From NCBI GenBank assembly GCA_018644675.1, contig JABGQC010000007.1, positions 1 through 41,295 of the forward strand: a DNA stretch of 41,295 bases, in the 5' to 3' direction. Source of the stretch: Candidatus Thioglobus sp. (GTDB taxonomy: Bacteria; Pseudomonadota; Gammaproteobacteria; PS1; Pseudothioglobaceae). The notes beneath the pieces were generated by a model, which saw only the letters and a list, made by a program, of their open reading frames with translations, ran no database searches and was not told the DNA's origin. Shown one piece after another: positions 26,008 through 35,772 of this stretch. Numbering within the stretch: the first letter of the stretch is position 1; each line of letters begins with the position of its first letter. Both the position numbers and the translations under genes were made by a program.

Positions 26008-27303
26008 TTAGGCTTGCTCGGTAATCTCTGTAAATTTCTTTTTAACTGTTTTAATTTTGGCGTCTTCTAAAATTTTATCTTGCACCATTTTTTCAACAAT
26101 CATCAGCTCGACGCTTGATTTTCTTGAAACATCTTGGTTGTAATAGTCAACCATTTGCTGTGCATTTTCACCATAAGCTTGTGACATCTCTTGAATTCTA
26201 GCGTCAATTTGCTCCATGCTTGCTTGCATTTGATTGTCGCTGGCAATTTGTCCAACTAACAAACCAAGTTTAACACGACGCTCTGCTTCGTCATTAAATA
26301 ATGAAGCTGGCATATCTGCTTGAGGCGTCTGGCCTTGTTGTTGCATACGCTCTTGCATTTCAGCTAGTAAGTTTTGTGCTTCACCATCGATACTACCTTG
26401 AGGTACATCAAATTTATTTGCTGCTGCTAAAGCATTAAATAGTGAATCTTTATTAATCTGATCAATACGCCCGTCAATCTCTGTGCGCATTTGTTCTTTC
26501 ATGCTAACCAACAAAGCATCCATGTCTTTTTCGCCAAATTTCTTAGCAAATTCTGCATCTAGCTTAGGCTCTTTTGGAGAGCCTACTTCATTAATTGTAA
26601 TGTTAAATTTAACAGGCTTGCCTGCTAAATGTGTTGCGTGATAATCTTCAGGGAAATTCACATCAAGATCAACAGTTTTTCCAGCAGCAACATCCGTAAT
26701 ACTTTCTTCAAAGCCAGGAATCATAGTGCCTTTACCAATGACTAATTTAAAATCTTTAGCTTCACCACCTTCAAACGTCTCGCCATCAATCGTACCCACA
26801 AAATCCATGGCTACACGATCACCCTCTTTAGACTTGCGCTTAACTGTTTTAAATTCGATCAGCTGCTCTTGCAAACCATTAAGTGTTCTTTCTTCATCAG
26901 CTTTAGTAATATCAACCTTAACCTGCTCAACCTCTAACTTAGAGAAGTCTGCAATCTTAACCTCTGGAAATACTTCAAATTCAACTGTGTAAGAAAAATT
27001 ATCCTCGCCTTCTGCGTCAACTTTGCTAACTGATGGACGCGCTGCAGGTGTTACTTTTGCTTCAGTTAATGCGTCAACTAATGTCTCATTTACGATTTCA
27101 TTTACCGCATCAGATTTGGCGTTATCTCCAAAGCGCTGCTTTACCATTGAGACAGGAACTTTGCCTTTTCTAAAACCGTCAATGCTCACTTGAGAAGCCA
27201 TCGTCTTTAAGATTTTGTCAACCTTTTGGTTAAAAGTATCAATTGATACATCTACTGTTAATGATCTTTTTAGACCTTCTAATGTTTCTAGTGAAGTTTT
27301 CAT
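26008..27303 (-). CDS. tig: trigger factor, ribosome-bound chaperone
   Basis: Chaperone and peptidyl-prolyl isomerase at the ribosomal exit tunnel. 431 residues. N-terminal ribosome-binding domain with the signature G-F-R-K-G-K-V-P (about 43-50), an FKBP-type PPIase domain (about 155-240, D-F-V-G-T-I-D-G-E-T-F-E-G-G) and a long helical C-terminal domain. First gene of the proteostasis operon. Upstream lies a TATAAT-like hexamer (27343-27348, minus strand) but no clear heat-shock promoter. Confidence 0.97.
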   Translation of the reverse strand: MKTSLETLEGLKRSLTVDVSIDTFNQKVDKILKTMASQVSIDGFRKGKVPVSMVKQRFGDNAKSDAVNEIVNETLVDALTEAKVTPAARPSVSKVDAEGEDNFSYTVEFEVFPEVKIADFSKLEVEQVKVDITKADEERTLNGLQEQLIEFKTVKRKSKEGDRVAMDFVGTIDGETFEGGEAKDFKLVIGKGTMIPGFEESITDVAAGKTVDLDVNFPEDYHATHLAGKPVKFNITINEVGSPKEPKLDAEFAKKFGEKDMDALLVSMKEQMRTEIDGRIDQINKDSLFNALAAANKFDVPQGSIDGEAQNLLAEMQERMQQQGQTPQADMPASLFNDEAERRVKLGLLVGQIASDNQMQASMEQIDARIQEMSQAYGENAQQMVDYYNQDVSRKSSVELMIVEKMVQDKILEDAKIKTVKKKFTEITEQA

Positions 27304-27367
27304 GCGTATTAAATCCGTCTCTTTGTTTATATAAAACGCTCAATTATACCTAAATTGCAGACAATAA

Positions 27368-27391
27368 AAAAGGCAGTAAATACTGCCTTTT
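27368..27391 (-). terminator. rho-independent terminator after cytochrome c4
   Basis: AAAAGGCAGTA / TACTGCCTTTT with a very short loop, followed on the minus strand by TTATTG. It separates the cytochrome genes from the tig operon. Confidence 0.78.
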
Positions 27392-27410
27392 CTAGATTTA
27401 AACAAAGTCT

Positions 27411-28052
27411 TTAATGCAAGCCAGAAATATACTGAGATAGTGCCTCGATTTCTGCATTAGTCAAATCCTTAGTAAACTCAATCATCATTTTGTAATCATC
27501 GTTAGTTCTAGCAGGTGTTTTTGCTTCTGTTTGCGTATTGATAGAAACTTGACGAAAATCTTTTAATTGCTTAGACGTGTAGGCAGTATGCTGAGAAGCA
27601 AGTGCTGGGAAGCCTGCTGATGGAATGCCGGCACCTTGAGGACCATGACAAGCCATACAAGCAACAATCCCTCTTTCTTTGTCGCCACCACGATATAGTT
27701 TTTCACCGAGTGCAATATTTGCAGCCTTACTAGTAACACCTTGGGCAATAACTTGCTTAGAGAAATAAGCCGATAAATTTGCCATGTCTTCTGCTGTTAA
27801 CGCAGCAACAATGCCTGCCATTAAGCCGTCTTGACGCTTATTTGTTTTAAAATCTTGAAGCTGTTTAAGAAGATAACGCTCACCTTGTCCTGCCAACTTT
27901 GGAAAATTTGGTACCATTGAATTACCATTGGCGCCATGACATGCAGTACAGGTTGCAGATTTAACCTTGCCTTTAGCTGCGTCACCCGCAGCAGAAGTGT
28001 GAGTGGAAACAAAGGCTAATGCCGCTACAAAGATCAAAGCTAATTTATTCAT
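27411..28052 (-). CDS. dihaem cytochrome c4
   Basis: Periplasmic two-haem electron carrier, a common donor to cbb3-type cytochrome oxidase. 213 residues with a signal peptide (cleavage after about residue 21). Two homologous halves each carry one site, C35-T-A-C-H39 and C-M-A-C-H (about 133-137), and each half has a later Met that can act as sixth ligand. The gene is followed by a terminator and preceded by another small cytochrome gene 98 bases away, itself with its own terminator, so the two are separate transcripts. Confidence 0.93.
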   Translation of the reverse strand: MNKLALIFVAALAFVSTHTSAAGDAAKGKVKSATCTACHGANGNSMVPNFPKLAGQGERYLLKQLQDFKTNKRQDGLMAGIVAALTAEDMANLSAYFSKQVIAQGVTSKAANIALGEKLYRGGDKERGIVACMACHGPQGAGIPSAGFPALASQHTAYTSKQLKDFRQVSINTQTEAKTPARTNDDYKMMIEFTKDLTNAEIEALSQYISGLH

Positions 28053-28073
28053 AATAATGCGTCTCTTTTTTTA

Positions 28074-28114
28074 GAAAAAAATAAGCCGATATTATACGTT
28101 AATATCGGCTTATT
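28074..28114 (-). terminator. rho-independent terminator after the small cytochrome
   Basis: A 15-bp perfect stem AATAAGCCGATATTA / TAATATCGGCTTATT with a 5-base loop, followed on the minus strand by a T-tract (TTTTTT). Confidence 0.88.
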
Positions 28115-28150
28115 AAAATTACGAAATGCACCTCAAGGATGCTAAGTAAT

Positions 28151-28432
28151 TTATTGTCCTGCTAGATAGTCAGCAATTGCTTGCTCTTGACCAGCCGCCA
28201 TTGGCGCCATTGCATTCATTGTAGGATCTACACGTGTGCCTGATTGAAAGTCTTTTAACTCTTTCACAACATCAAGATCTGGACGTGCTGATTTGGCTAA
28301 TGATGGGTAAGTTGGAATTGCTGACTTACCACCTGCACCATGACAACCAGAACAACCTAATGCATCAAATGAATTTGCCTGAACTGTGCCCATTGCCATT
28401 GTAGCTGCAGCTACTAATAAAACCTTTCTCAT
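28151..28432 (-). CDS. small monohaem cytochrome c
   Basis: 93 residues; signal peptide cleaved after V-Q-A (about 19), leaving about 74 residues. One haem site C27-S-G-C-H31 followed by G-A-G-G; candidate sixth-ligand Met residues are near 67-71 (M-N-A-M-A-P-M). Size and layout fit the cytochrome c553/c5-like class used between the bc1 complex and terminal oxidases or in sulfur oxidation. It sits just upstream of cytochrome c4, and together they make a small electron-carrier block. Confidence 0.9.
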   Translation of the reverse strand: MRKVLLVAAATMAMGTVQANSFDALGCSGCHGAGGKSAIPTYPSLAKSARPDLDVVKELKDFQSGTRVDPTMNAMAPMAAGQEQAIADYLAGQ

Positions 28433-28514
28433 TACTCTCTCCTTATTTTTTAATAATATAAAATAGTAAGTAGTTCAAAGACCACTAATTTTCGATTATA
28501 CACAGTTTTAACAA

Positions 28515-29114
28515 ATGCGTAAACACTACCACCAAGCCAAATTCCTACTCTCATGCCCTTCTTTAAAGGGCTGTCCACCTGACGAAGGTTTTGAAGTTAT
28601 CTTTGCCGGAAGATCCAATGCAGGCAAGTCAAGCTCAATTAATACCCTTACCATGCAAAATAAATTAGCCAAAGTTTCTCGTACACCGGGGCGCACTCAG
28701 CATTTGGTATTTTTTGAGCTGGATAAAGATAGACGTTTGGTGGATTTGCCAGGCTATGGCTACGCCAAAGTACCAGATCATGTTAAAAAACAGTGGCATC
28801 TGGATATGAGCGAGTATTTCGACAAGCGTGATTGTCTGCGTGGCGCTGTCTTAGTGATGGATGTACGTCATCCACTCAAGCCTTTTGATAAAATGATGTT
28901 AGAGTGGTGTGTTAGTATCAATCTACCCACACAAATTATCTTAACCAAGGCTGACAAACTTAAAAAAGGTGCAGCAGCCAATACCTATCAACAAATTAAA
29001 AAAGAGATTAAAAACCATCCTTATGTAGATGTTCAGCTTTTCTCCAGCCTTAAAAAACAAGGACTGGATGAACTCTGGGGCCGACTTGACACTTTTTTTG
29101 GCTACATCGACTAA
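28515..29114 (+). CDS. engB: ribosome-biogenesis GTPase EngB/YsxC (YihA)
   Basis: Essential Era/Obg-type GTPase for 50S ribosome assembly. 199 residues. G1 G-R-S-N-A-G-K-S-S (about 32-40), G2 T region in S-R-T-P-G-R-T-Q, G3 D-L-P-G-Y-G-Y-A, G4 T-K-A-D. The next gene starts directly after its stop codon. Divergent from the cytochrome genes across 82 bases. Confidence 0.95.
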   Translation: MRKHYHQAKFLLSCPSLKGCPPDEGFEVIFAGRSNAGKSSSINTLTMQNKLAKVSRTPGRTQHLVFFELDKDRRLVDLPGYGYAKVPDHVKKQWHLDMSEYFDKRDCLRGAVLVMDVRHPLKPFDKMMLEWCVSINLPTQIILTKADKLKKGAAANTYQQIKKEIKNHPYVDVQLFSSLKKQGLDELWGRLDTFFGYID

Positions 29115-31589
29115 ATGGATATTGATGCTGACCTGAGCCATATTGCCACAACAGATACCATTGTTGTTGCTAACAATCGCCAAGTTCTAGCTTTTAAACA
29201 CACTTTTTCAAAGCGACACCCCCTTGTACAATTGCCAAATATCTTATCTTGGCAACAGTATCTTCAGTATTATTGGAAGTCGCAGCATGTTCATAGCGCT
29301 CTACGACTAATTGATGCTACTGAACAGCGTTATTTAATTGAGTCCTCACTTAAACAATTTGAGCAATCTTGCCACGCACAACTCATTAATGAAGTCATTA
29401 AAAACTATGACTACTGTGCTAATCATTTAATTACTTTGGATATTTTGATTCAGTCTAAAGTGCAAATTTGCGAAGTTTTTGCCAATTGGATCAAGCACTA
29501 CCAGCAAGTTAAGCGTAATTTAAATTTAATCGATATCAATGACATACCTGCGCTTATATTGGAAGATACCAGCACCTTTCAATCGCCTTATATCTATGGT
29601 TTTAAAACACTAACACCAATACAAAATAAAATATTTGGCATGCTTGATCATCATGTTATTCATGCTCAGTACACACATAAAACCGAGCAAAAGTGCTTTG
29701 ACACTACGCTAGATGAAATCAAAGCGGCAGCTCTTTGGGCAAAACAACAACAAGACGAAAACCCTAATCAGTCGATTGCTATTGTTTGCCCTCAATTAAG
29801 CGAGCTTCAATATCAGCTTAGTTCGATTTTTGATCAAACGTTTAATAATTTATTAGTAGAAACAGGGCGAAAATCTTACAATATTTCCCTGGGATTAGCC
29901 CTATCTCAATATACGCTCATCCAAGACCTACTCAATCTACTCGAGCTAAATGAGCAACTAAAAACTGACAGTATTAATACCAAGCTTTTTAATCAAGTCA
30001 TTATCAGCGTTTATATTCAAGGCTATCAACTTGAGCGCAGTGCGCGACATCTCCTGGCTAATCATGCATTATCCTTATCACTAGAATCTTTTCAACTAGA
30101 GCACATACAAGAGGCTTTAGACCAATGTCCAATCCTATTGGCAATGATTAAAACCAACAAAAATCATGCGCTAATAACCCAATTATTAAGCGAGCACTTG
30201 CTAAGCTTTAACGCAACACTTAGCCACTGGGGATTTGCGACAGACCGACAACTAAGTAGTAGTGAGTATCAACTATTCAATAAGTATATAAACAGTGCGT
30301 TAAAGCTTAACAACCTCTCGCTACATCATAAAAAATGTTCTGAGAAAAAAGCACTTCAACTACTCAAAGATATCACTAATCAAGTTGTCTTTCAGGCTCA
30401 ATCAGGTAAGGCTAGTATTCAGATTATTGGCTCTTTAGAGGCAGAAGGCCTGCATTTTGACCAAGCCTGGGTACTGGGAATGACGCATGATTTCCTGCCC
30501 GCCAATCTAAATTCACCGAGATTTATCAGCACAGATCTTGCTATCCACCATCAAATTCCACATAGTAGTTACGAGTTAATTCAAACCGATGCACAAAATA
30601 CACTAAACAACTTACGCTCACTATCAAGTCAGGTAGTTTTTTCCTATGCGAAGTCACACCTAGGACTGGAACAATTGCCTTCGCCTTTAGTGCACTTTGA
30701 GGATGATAGCATTTGTCAGCCAGATACTAAGACAACCCCCCATTTAACTGAATCTATTCACGATGAAGTCACGACCAAATTCACACACAACGAGGTTAAA
30801 TCTGGCGTTAATTTACTCAAAAATCAAATGGCTTGCGCCTTTAAAGGATTTGCACATCGACTGAATTTAACACACTATGATGATCCACATATTGGCCTTG
30901 ATAGGCGTGAACAAGGCAATGCTATTCATAATGCTTTGCACTATCTCTATCAGGAAGTTGAAACCAAAGAGGCACTATTGCAACTAGACCCAGATGAGCT
31001 TAAAACATTGATTGATCAAAAAGTTTATTCGGCGCTCAAACGTCACGACAATTCTGGCTATAAAGCCATTGAAAAAATTAGACTGGCACAACTATTACAT
31101 AAATTTGTCAAAACTGACAAAGATCGAGAGAATTTTCGGGTGCTGGCCACCGAGCAAAGTATTCGGGTGGATATTGCCGGGCTAAGCTTCAATACACGCC
31201 TTGATCGCTTAGATCAAATGGAAAATGGCGACCACATTGTGTTTGACTACAAAACAGGTGATACCTCAACTGCTAAATGGTGCTCGACAGATATTGCCGA
31301 GCCACAATTACCTATTTATAGCGTAACTAACCACACACAAGGCGCTGCTTTTATTGAGCTTAATTCGAGTGGTGTCAGCTTTAAAGGCTTGTCTAAAGAC
31401 CCTGACTCCCTACCAAAACAATCCACCAGAAAAGGTAAATGTCTTGAATGGGATGAGCAGCTAATTAGCTGGGAAAATCGATTAGACCAAGCGAGCCAGG
31501 CATTTCAATCAGGACAGGCGCAAGTCCTGCCGAACAAAACAGCTTGTGATTATTGTGAATTTGATTTACTTTGTCGTATTCAAAAATAA
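29115..31589 (+). CDS. AddB-like PD-(D/E)XK nuclease with 4Fe-4S cysteines (TIGR03623-like)
   Basis: 824 residues with a non-catalytic helicase-like N-terminal part (no Walker A seen) and a C-terminal RecB-type nuclease domain: G-N-A-I-H-N-A-L-H (about 602-610), L-D-R-L-D-Q (about 696-701) and D-Y-K-T-G (about 711-715). Cys574, Cys811, Cys814 and Cys820 give the C-(long)-C-x2-C-x5-C pattern that in AddB holds a 4Fe-4S cluster staple. The family is labelled a probable DNA repair protein. Known AddB pairs with AddA helicase; no such gene lies nearby. Starts directly after engB with no gap. Confidence 0.85.
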   Translation: MDIDADLSHIATTDTIVVANNRQVLAFKHTFSKRHPLVQLPNILSWQQYLQYYWKSQHVHSALRLIDATEQRYLIESSLKQFEQSCHAQLINEVIKNYDYCANHLITLDILIQSKVQICEVFANWIKHYQQVKRNLNLIDINDIPALILEDTSTFQSPYIYGFKTLTPIQNKIFGMLDHHVIHAQYTHKTEQKCFDTTLDEIKAAALWAKQQQDENPNQSIAIVCPQLSELQYQLSSIFDQTFNNLLVETGRKSYNISLGLALSQYTLIQDLLNLLELNEQLKTDSINTKLFNQVIISVYIQGYQLERSARHLLANHALSLSLESFQLEHIQEALDQCPILLAMIKTNKNHALITQLLSEHLLSFNATLSHWGFATDRQLSSSEYQLFNKYINSALKLNNLSLHHKKCSEKKALQLLKDITNQVVFQAQSGKASIQIIGSLEAEGLHFDQAWVLGMTHDFLPANLNSPRFISTDLAIHHQIPHSSYELIQTDAQNTLNNLRSLSSQVVFSYAKSHLGLEQLPSPLVHFEDDSICQPDTKTTPHLTESIHDEVTTKFTHNEVKSGVNLLKNQMACAFKGFAHRLNLTHYDDPHIGLDRREQGNAIHNALHYLYQEVETKEALLQLDPDELKTLIDQKVYSALKRHDNSGYKAIEKIRLAQLLHKFVKTDKDRENFRVLATEQSIRVDIAGLSFNTRLDRLDQMENGDHIVFDYKTGDTSTAKWCSTDIAEPQLPIYSVTNHTQGAAFIELNSSGVSFKGLSKDPDSLPKQSTRKGKCLEWDEQLISWENRLDQASQAFQSGQAQVLPNKTACDYCEFDLLCRIQK

Positions 31590-32660
31590 TGCAATAATCG
31601 CTTTTTTCTCATCGACAATCGCTTGAGCGATATTCACCTTATCCAGTGAAGCAATATCAATTGAACTCAACTGATCTTTAAGCTTGATAATTGCACCAAC
31701 TTCAACTGATAATAATTGAAAAACATTAAGTAAATCTTCGAATCGATCTTTACGCCTGAGCGCATCAGTCTTAGCGAAAAATTCATAAATTGCATCCTCT
31801 GTTTGCTCATCAAATAATTTAACAAATGAGTAAAACTGGGCACTTAGCCTGGCTAATTGCTCATATTGCTTAGGTGCCTTTAGTTGTTGGCACAGCTTAA
31901 CAACATCGCCCGGGCTTTCGTTAACCAGCCAAAGACAAAACTTCAAATGCGCTTGATTGGTCTTTAGTCCATCTAAAAACTCAAATTGATTTTCATGGCT
32001 TGAATGTTGCTTAGTTGATAATGGCGTAAACACACGATCATAGGCGCCACATGCCGCTAATACTTTAAAAAAAGCAGAAGGTGTGGCATAACAGAGTGAT
32101 TTTTCCAATTCTTTAAAAACACGCTCAGGAGTAAGCGCATCCACCTCACCTGAAACAACCATAGTCTTCATCAGCTGATGCGTTTCGTGCGCTACCTTAA
32201 AGCCAAAAGGTTTGAACCGTGCTGCAAAGCGAGCAACCCGCAGCACACGCACTGGATCTTCACTAAACGCATTAGAAACATGACGTAATAAGCCATTATT
32301 CAAATCAGACTGTCCGTCAAATGGATCAAACAACTCATCACTATTGCGCACATCTTGAGCAATAGCATTAATGGTTAGATCACGGCGAGATAGATCCTGT
32401 TCAAGGGTTACCGCTTTTGAGGTATCAAATTTAAAACCCTTGTAACCTTTCCCAACTTTACGCTCAAGCCTGGCAAGTGCATATTCTTCTTGTGTACCAG
32501 GATGTAAAAAGACTGGAAATTCTTTACCCACTTGGCGATAACCCAAATCCAACATTTCCTCAGGTGAAGCGCCAACCACCACCCAATCTTTCTCAGTATC
32601 GTCATTTGCGACACCTAATAGATGATCACGCACCGCACCGCCAACTAAATAAACTTTCAT
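31566..32660 (-). CDS. cca: CCA tRNA nucleotidyltransferase
   Basis: Adds or repairs the 3' CCA of tRNAs. Class II nucleotidyltransferase: G-G-A-V-R-D (residues 7-12) and later [10 protein letters not shown], followed by [12 protein letters not shown]. 364 residues from the ATG at 32660, the start that fits M-K-V-Y-L-V-G-G; a longer frame begins at 32699. E. coli Cca is 412 residues and has a C-terminal HD domain that is not evident here, so this may be the short version lacking phosphohydrolase activity. The 3' end overlaps the convergent nuclease gene by 24 bases. Confidence 0.93.
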   Translation of the reverse strand: MKVYLVGGAVRDHLLGVANDDTEKDWVVVGASPEEMLDLGYRQVGKEFPVFLHPGTQEEYALARLERKVGKGYKGFKFDTSKAVTLEQDLSRRDLTINAIAQDVRNSDELFDPFDGQSDLNNGLLRHVSNAFSEDPVRVLRVARFAARFKPFGFKVAHETHQLMKTMVVSGEVDALTPERVFKELEKSLCYATPSAFFKVLAACGAYDRVFTPLSTKQHSSHENQFEFLDGLKTNQAHLKFCLWLVNESPGDVVKLCQQLKAPKQYEQLARLSAQFYSFVKLFDEQTEDAIYEFFAKTDALRRKDRFEDLLNVFQLLSVEVGAIIKLKDQLSSIDIASLDKVNIAQAIVDEKKAIIALFLNTTK

Positions 32661-32701
32661 ACTTATGGGAAGAATTTTATTAATTCTCATATAATACACG
32701 A

Positions 32702-33067
32702 ATGGATTTAGATAACTTAACGCCCGAACAGTTTAGAGTTACACAACAGTGTGGCACCGAAGCACCCTTTTCGGGTGAATACGTTAGCCATCATGAACTG
32801 GGCAACTATGTGTGTGTTTGTTGTGGTCAAATACTCTTTTCATCGGCCACTAAATTTGACTCCGGTACAGGCTGGCCGAGCTTTTACGATATTGCCAAGG
32901 CTGACAGTATCACTCTAATTGCAGACAATACACACGGTATGGTGCGTACTGAAGTTAGCTGCAAAAAATGTGATGCCCATCTTGGCCATGTATTTTCAGA
33001 CGGCCCTGCACCTACTGGCCAACGCTACTGTATTAATTCAGCTTCACTAGGATTTAAAAAAACATAA
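32702..33067 (+). CDS. msrB: peptide methionine-R-sulfoxide reductase MsrB
   Basis: Reduces methionine-R-sulfoxide in proteins. 121 residues. The zinc site is formed by two CxxC pairs (C-V-C-C near 38-41 and C-K-K-C near 87-90), G-T-G-W-P-S-F is the substrate loop, and the catalytic cysteine lies in R-Y-C-I-N-S-A-S-L. It is the first gene of a tight run with mpl and ubiX. Useful against oxidants met by a sulfur oxidiser at oxic interfaces (inference). Confidence 0.95.
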   Translation: MDLDNLTPEQFRVTQQCGTEAPFSGEYVSHHELGNYVCVCCGQILFSSATKFDSGTGWPSFYDIAKADSITLIADNTHGMVRTEVSCKKCDAHLGHVFSDGPAPTGQRYCINSASLGFKKT

Positions 33068-34365
33068 TGCATATTCATATTCTTGGTATAGCTGGCACCT
33101 TTATGGGCTCACTCGCTCTAATTGCCAGACAGCTTGGGCACAGAGTTACTGGCCAAGATCAAGGTGTATACCCACCCATGAGCACTCAGCTTGAGGAACA
33201 AAATATTAAGTACACGCACGGCTACCATCTAGCCGACATGCCTAAGGCCGATATATTCATTATTGGCAATGCATTGTCACGAGGAAATGAGTGTGTTGAA
33301 GAGATTCTTAGCAAACAATACACTTATACGTCAGGTGCGCAGTGGCTGAGTGAAAACGTACTACGTGATAAGTGGGTATTGGCCATCTCTGGTACTCATG
33401 GCAAAACCACCACCGCTAGTATGCTGGCCCACATTCTTGAATATGCCGGCTACAATCCTAGCTTTTTAATTGGTGGTGTAGTCGAAGACTTTGGCGTCTC
33501 ATCACGACTCACTGATTCAAACTTTTTTGTCATTGAGGCAGATGAATACGACACTGCTTTTTTTGATAAACGCTCGAAATTTGTCCATTACCATCCAAAA
33601 ACTTTGGTGATTAATAATCTTGAGTTTGATCATGCTGATATTTTTGACTCAATCAAAGACATTCAAAAACAATTTCATCATCTTATTCGAACCATCCCTA
33701 GCGATGGATTAATTCTTTCCCCAGAAAATCAACAAGCGATTAATGAAGTGCTTGAGCAAGGTCTTTGGTCTGCCCAAAAGATCATACCTACTGAGCAATT
33801 ACACATCACTGATATGGGCACAAGTTTTAAAGTGGAAAGTGCACAAGTAGATTGGCACTTGCTCGGTGAGCACAATATGCAAAACGGCTTAAGTGCAATC
33901 TATGCCGCTCACCATGTTGGCGTACCTTTTAAGGTTGCTTGCGAAGCGCTAAATCAATTTAAAGGAGTTAAGCGGCGTTTAGAGCTTAAACATCAAACGG
34001 ATAAATTTACCCTTTATGACGACTTTGCCCATCACCCGAGTGCCATTCAAACAACACTATCAGGCTTGCGCAACAAAGTGGGTAGAGCACCTATTATCGC
34101 CATTGTAGAGCTTAGATCTAACACCATGAAATCTGGCGTACACCAGCAAACATTGGTTGATGCACTAAAAGAAGCTGATCAAGTCTTTATTCTTAGACCT
34201 TCAAACAGCGACTGGAATATTGACACCTTATTCAAAGATTACAATCTATTTAACTCTGTTGATGAGCTGGTTGATTCGCTCAGTCGTCTTCAGCAAGGCC
34301 ATTTGGTGGTCATGTCAAATGGTAGTTTTGATGATATTTTTAACAAACTAATTAAAAACCTATGA
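33067..34365 (+). CDS. mpl: UDP-N-acetylmuramate:L-alanyl-gamma-D-glutamyl-meso-diaminopimelate ligase
   Basis: Mur ligase of the cell-wall recycling path, joining recovered tripeptide to UDP-MurNAc. 432 residues. N-terminal H-I-L-G-I-A-G-T-F-M-G (3-13), ATP motif S-G-T-H-G-K-T-T-T (about 109-117), and D-D-F-A-H-H-P-S-A. Overlaps msrB by one base (TAATG) and ubiX by four (ATGA), so all three are coupled. Confidence 0.95.
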   Translation: MHIHILGIAGTFMGSLALIARQLGHRVTGQDQGVYPPMSTQLEEQNIKYTHGYHLADMPKADIFIIGNALSRGNECVEEILSKQYTYTSGAQWLSENVLRDKWVLAISGTHGKTTTASMLAHILEYAGYNPSFLIGGVVEDFGVSSRLTDSNFFVIEADEYDTAFFDKRSKFVHYHPKTLVINNLEFDHADIFDSIKDIQKQFHHLIRTIPSDGLILSPENQQAINEVLEQGLWSAQKIIPTEQLHITDMGTSFKVESAQVDWHLLGEHNMQNGLSAIYAAHHVGVPFKVACEALNQFKGVKRRLELKHQTDKFTLYDDFAHHPSAIQTTLSGLRNKVGRAPIIAIVELRSNTMKSGVHQQTLVDALKEADQVFILRPSNSDWNIDTLFKDYNLFNSVDELVDSLSRLQQGHLVVMSNGSFDDIFNKLIKNL

Positions 34366-34961
34366 AACCAATTGCAATCGCTCTAACTGGCGCATCGGGT
34401 ATGCCGTATGCACTCACTCTGCTTAAAGAACTTGTTAAAACTCAAGAGCTTATTTATGTAATGATTTCAACCGCGGCCAATACTGTTATCGCCATGGAAA
34501 CCGATCTTAATTTAGGTGGCGACACTCAGTCTATTGAAAAAAATCTTGGTCAATATTTGAATGCTAAAGATGGTCAAATTGAAGTATTTTCTAAAAATCA
34601 GTGGACAGCGCCAGTTGCTTCAGGCTCTAACCCGCCACGTGCAATGGTAGTATGCCCTTGTACCATGAGCACACTCTCAGCAATTGCCCATGGCGCAGCC
34701 GATAACCTTATGCACCGTGCAGCTGATGTGGTCATTAAGGAGCAAAAAAAGCTCATTTTAGTACCTAGAGAAACCCCATATTCAGCCATTCACTTGGAGA
34801 ATATGCTCAAACTATCTCGCCTAGGCGTGGTGATCATGGATGCCAATCCTGCATTTTATCAAAATCCGACTTGCATTCAAGATTTGGTTGATTTTGTGGT
34901 GGCCCGCATTCTAGACCACTTAGAGGTTGAGCACGATCTTCTACCACCTTGGCAAGGTTAG
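34362..34961 (+). CDS. ubiX: flavin prenyltransferase UbiX
   Basis: Makes prenylated FMN, the cofactor of the UbiD decarboxylase in ubiquinone synthesis. 199 residues. N-terminal T-G-A-S-G-M-P-Y-A (9-17) and V-P-R-E-T-P-Y-S (about 132-139) define the family. A UbiD gene is not in the window. Overlaps mpl by four bases. Confidence 0.95.
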   Translation: MKPIAIALTGASGMPYALTLLKELVKTQELIYVMISTAANTVIAMETDLNLGGDTQSIEKNLGQYLNAKDGQIEVFSKNQWTAPVASGSNPPRAMVVCPCTMSTLSAIAHGAADNLMHRAADVVIKEQKKLILVPRETPYSAIHLENMLKLSRLGVVIMDANPAFYQNPTCIQDLVDFVVARILDHLEVEHDLLPPWQG

Positions 34962-34966
34962 TAATA

Positions 34967-34989
34967 TGTAATAGGCCTTGCCTATTACA
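34967..34989. terminator. hairpin between ubiX and the TauE/SafE permease
   Basis: TGTAATAGGC / GCCTATTACA, a 10-bp perfect stem with a 3-base loop, lies exactly between the two convergent genes. No good T-tract follows in either direction, so it is a weaker terminator or an mRNA-end stabiliser. Confidence 0.5.
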
Positions 34990-35772
34990 TTAAAAAGCGA
35001 GTACAGTTATGCCTAAAAAAGCCAGGAAGATGGCGAAGAATTTTTTAAGCTTTTTCCCATCTACACGGTGCGCAGTTTTTGCTCCTAGCGGGGCAAAAAT
35101 AACACTCATCACTACAATACTAACAAGCGCCTGCATTTGAATAAAGCCCAATCCTGACGCTGTGGATTCAATATTCCAACCAGCCACAATAAATCCTAGT
35201 GCACCAGCAATTGCAATAGGCAGTCCGACGGCGGCTGAAGTGGCAATGGAATTTTTAATATCAACATTGTTATAAGTTAAAAATGGCGTAGTCATTGTAC
35301 CTCCACCAATACCAACAATGGCAGACACTAAGCCAATAATATAGCCTACCACACGCCACACCCAGTTTGCTAGATGATCAATGTGGCGACTGCTACTTAA
35401 GCCAAAATACAAAATAGCTGCTACTGTCAATTCAAATCCAGCAAAAAACAGTCGCATAAAGTCAAAACTCATGAGTTGAGTTAGTAGCGCCCCACTAAAA
35501 GCACCCAATAAAATTGTCGGTGTCATTTTTTTAAAATAATGCCAATGAATAGCGCCGTGCTGATGATGCGCTCTAACACTTGAGATTGAGGTAAAAATAA
35601 TCGCTGCCAGTGCCGTGCCAACAGCACTGTGCATGAGTATGGATTGATCAATATGCCCTGCCAATAAATACAGCAATACTGGCACCATAATCAGCCCCCC
35701 TCCTACGCCTAACAGGCCAGCAATAAAACCTGAAAATGCGCCCAGAAGCAACAGCGGAATTATTTCAGCCAT
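34990..35772 (-). CDS. TauE/SafE family permease (sulfite exporter family)
   Basis: Polytopic membrane protein, 260 residues, about eight hydrophobic segments. The two inverted glycine-rich motifs of the TauE/SafE (DUF81) family are clear: G-F-I-A-G-L-L-G-V-G-G-G (about 15-26) and a second I-V-G-I-G-G-G (about 150-156). Members export sulfite, sulfoacetate or other anions. In a sulfur-oxidising organism sulfite or another sulfur anion is a fair guess, but substrates vary widely in this family. Overlaps the upstream alpha/beta hydrolase by 13 bases. Confidence 0.88.
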   Translation of the reverse strand: MAEIIPLLLLGAFSGFIAGLLGVGGGLIMVPVLLYLLAGHIDQSILMHSAVGTALAAIIFTSISSVRAHHQHGAIHWHYFKKMTPTILLGAFSGALLTQLMSFDFMRLFFAGFELTVAAILYFGLSSSRHIDHLANWVWRVVGYIIGLVSAIVGIGGGTMTTPFLTYNNVDIKNSIATSAAVGLPIAIAGALGFIVAGWNIESTASGLGFIQMQALVSIVVMSVIFAPLGAKTAHRVDGKKLKKFFAIFLAFLGITVLAF

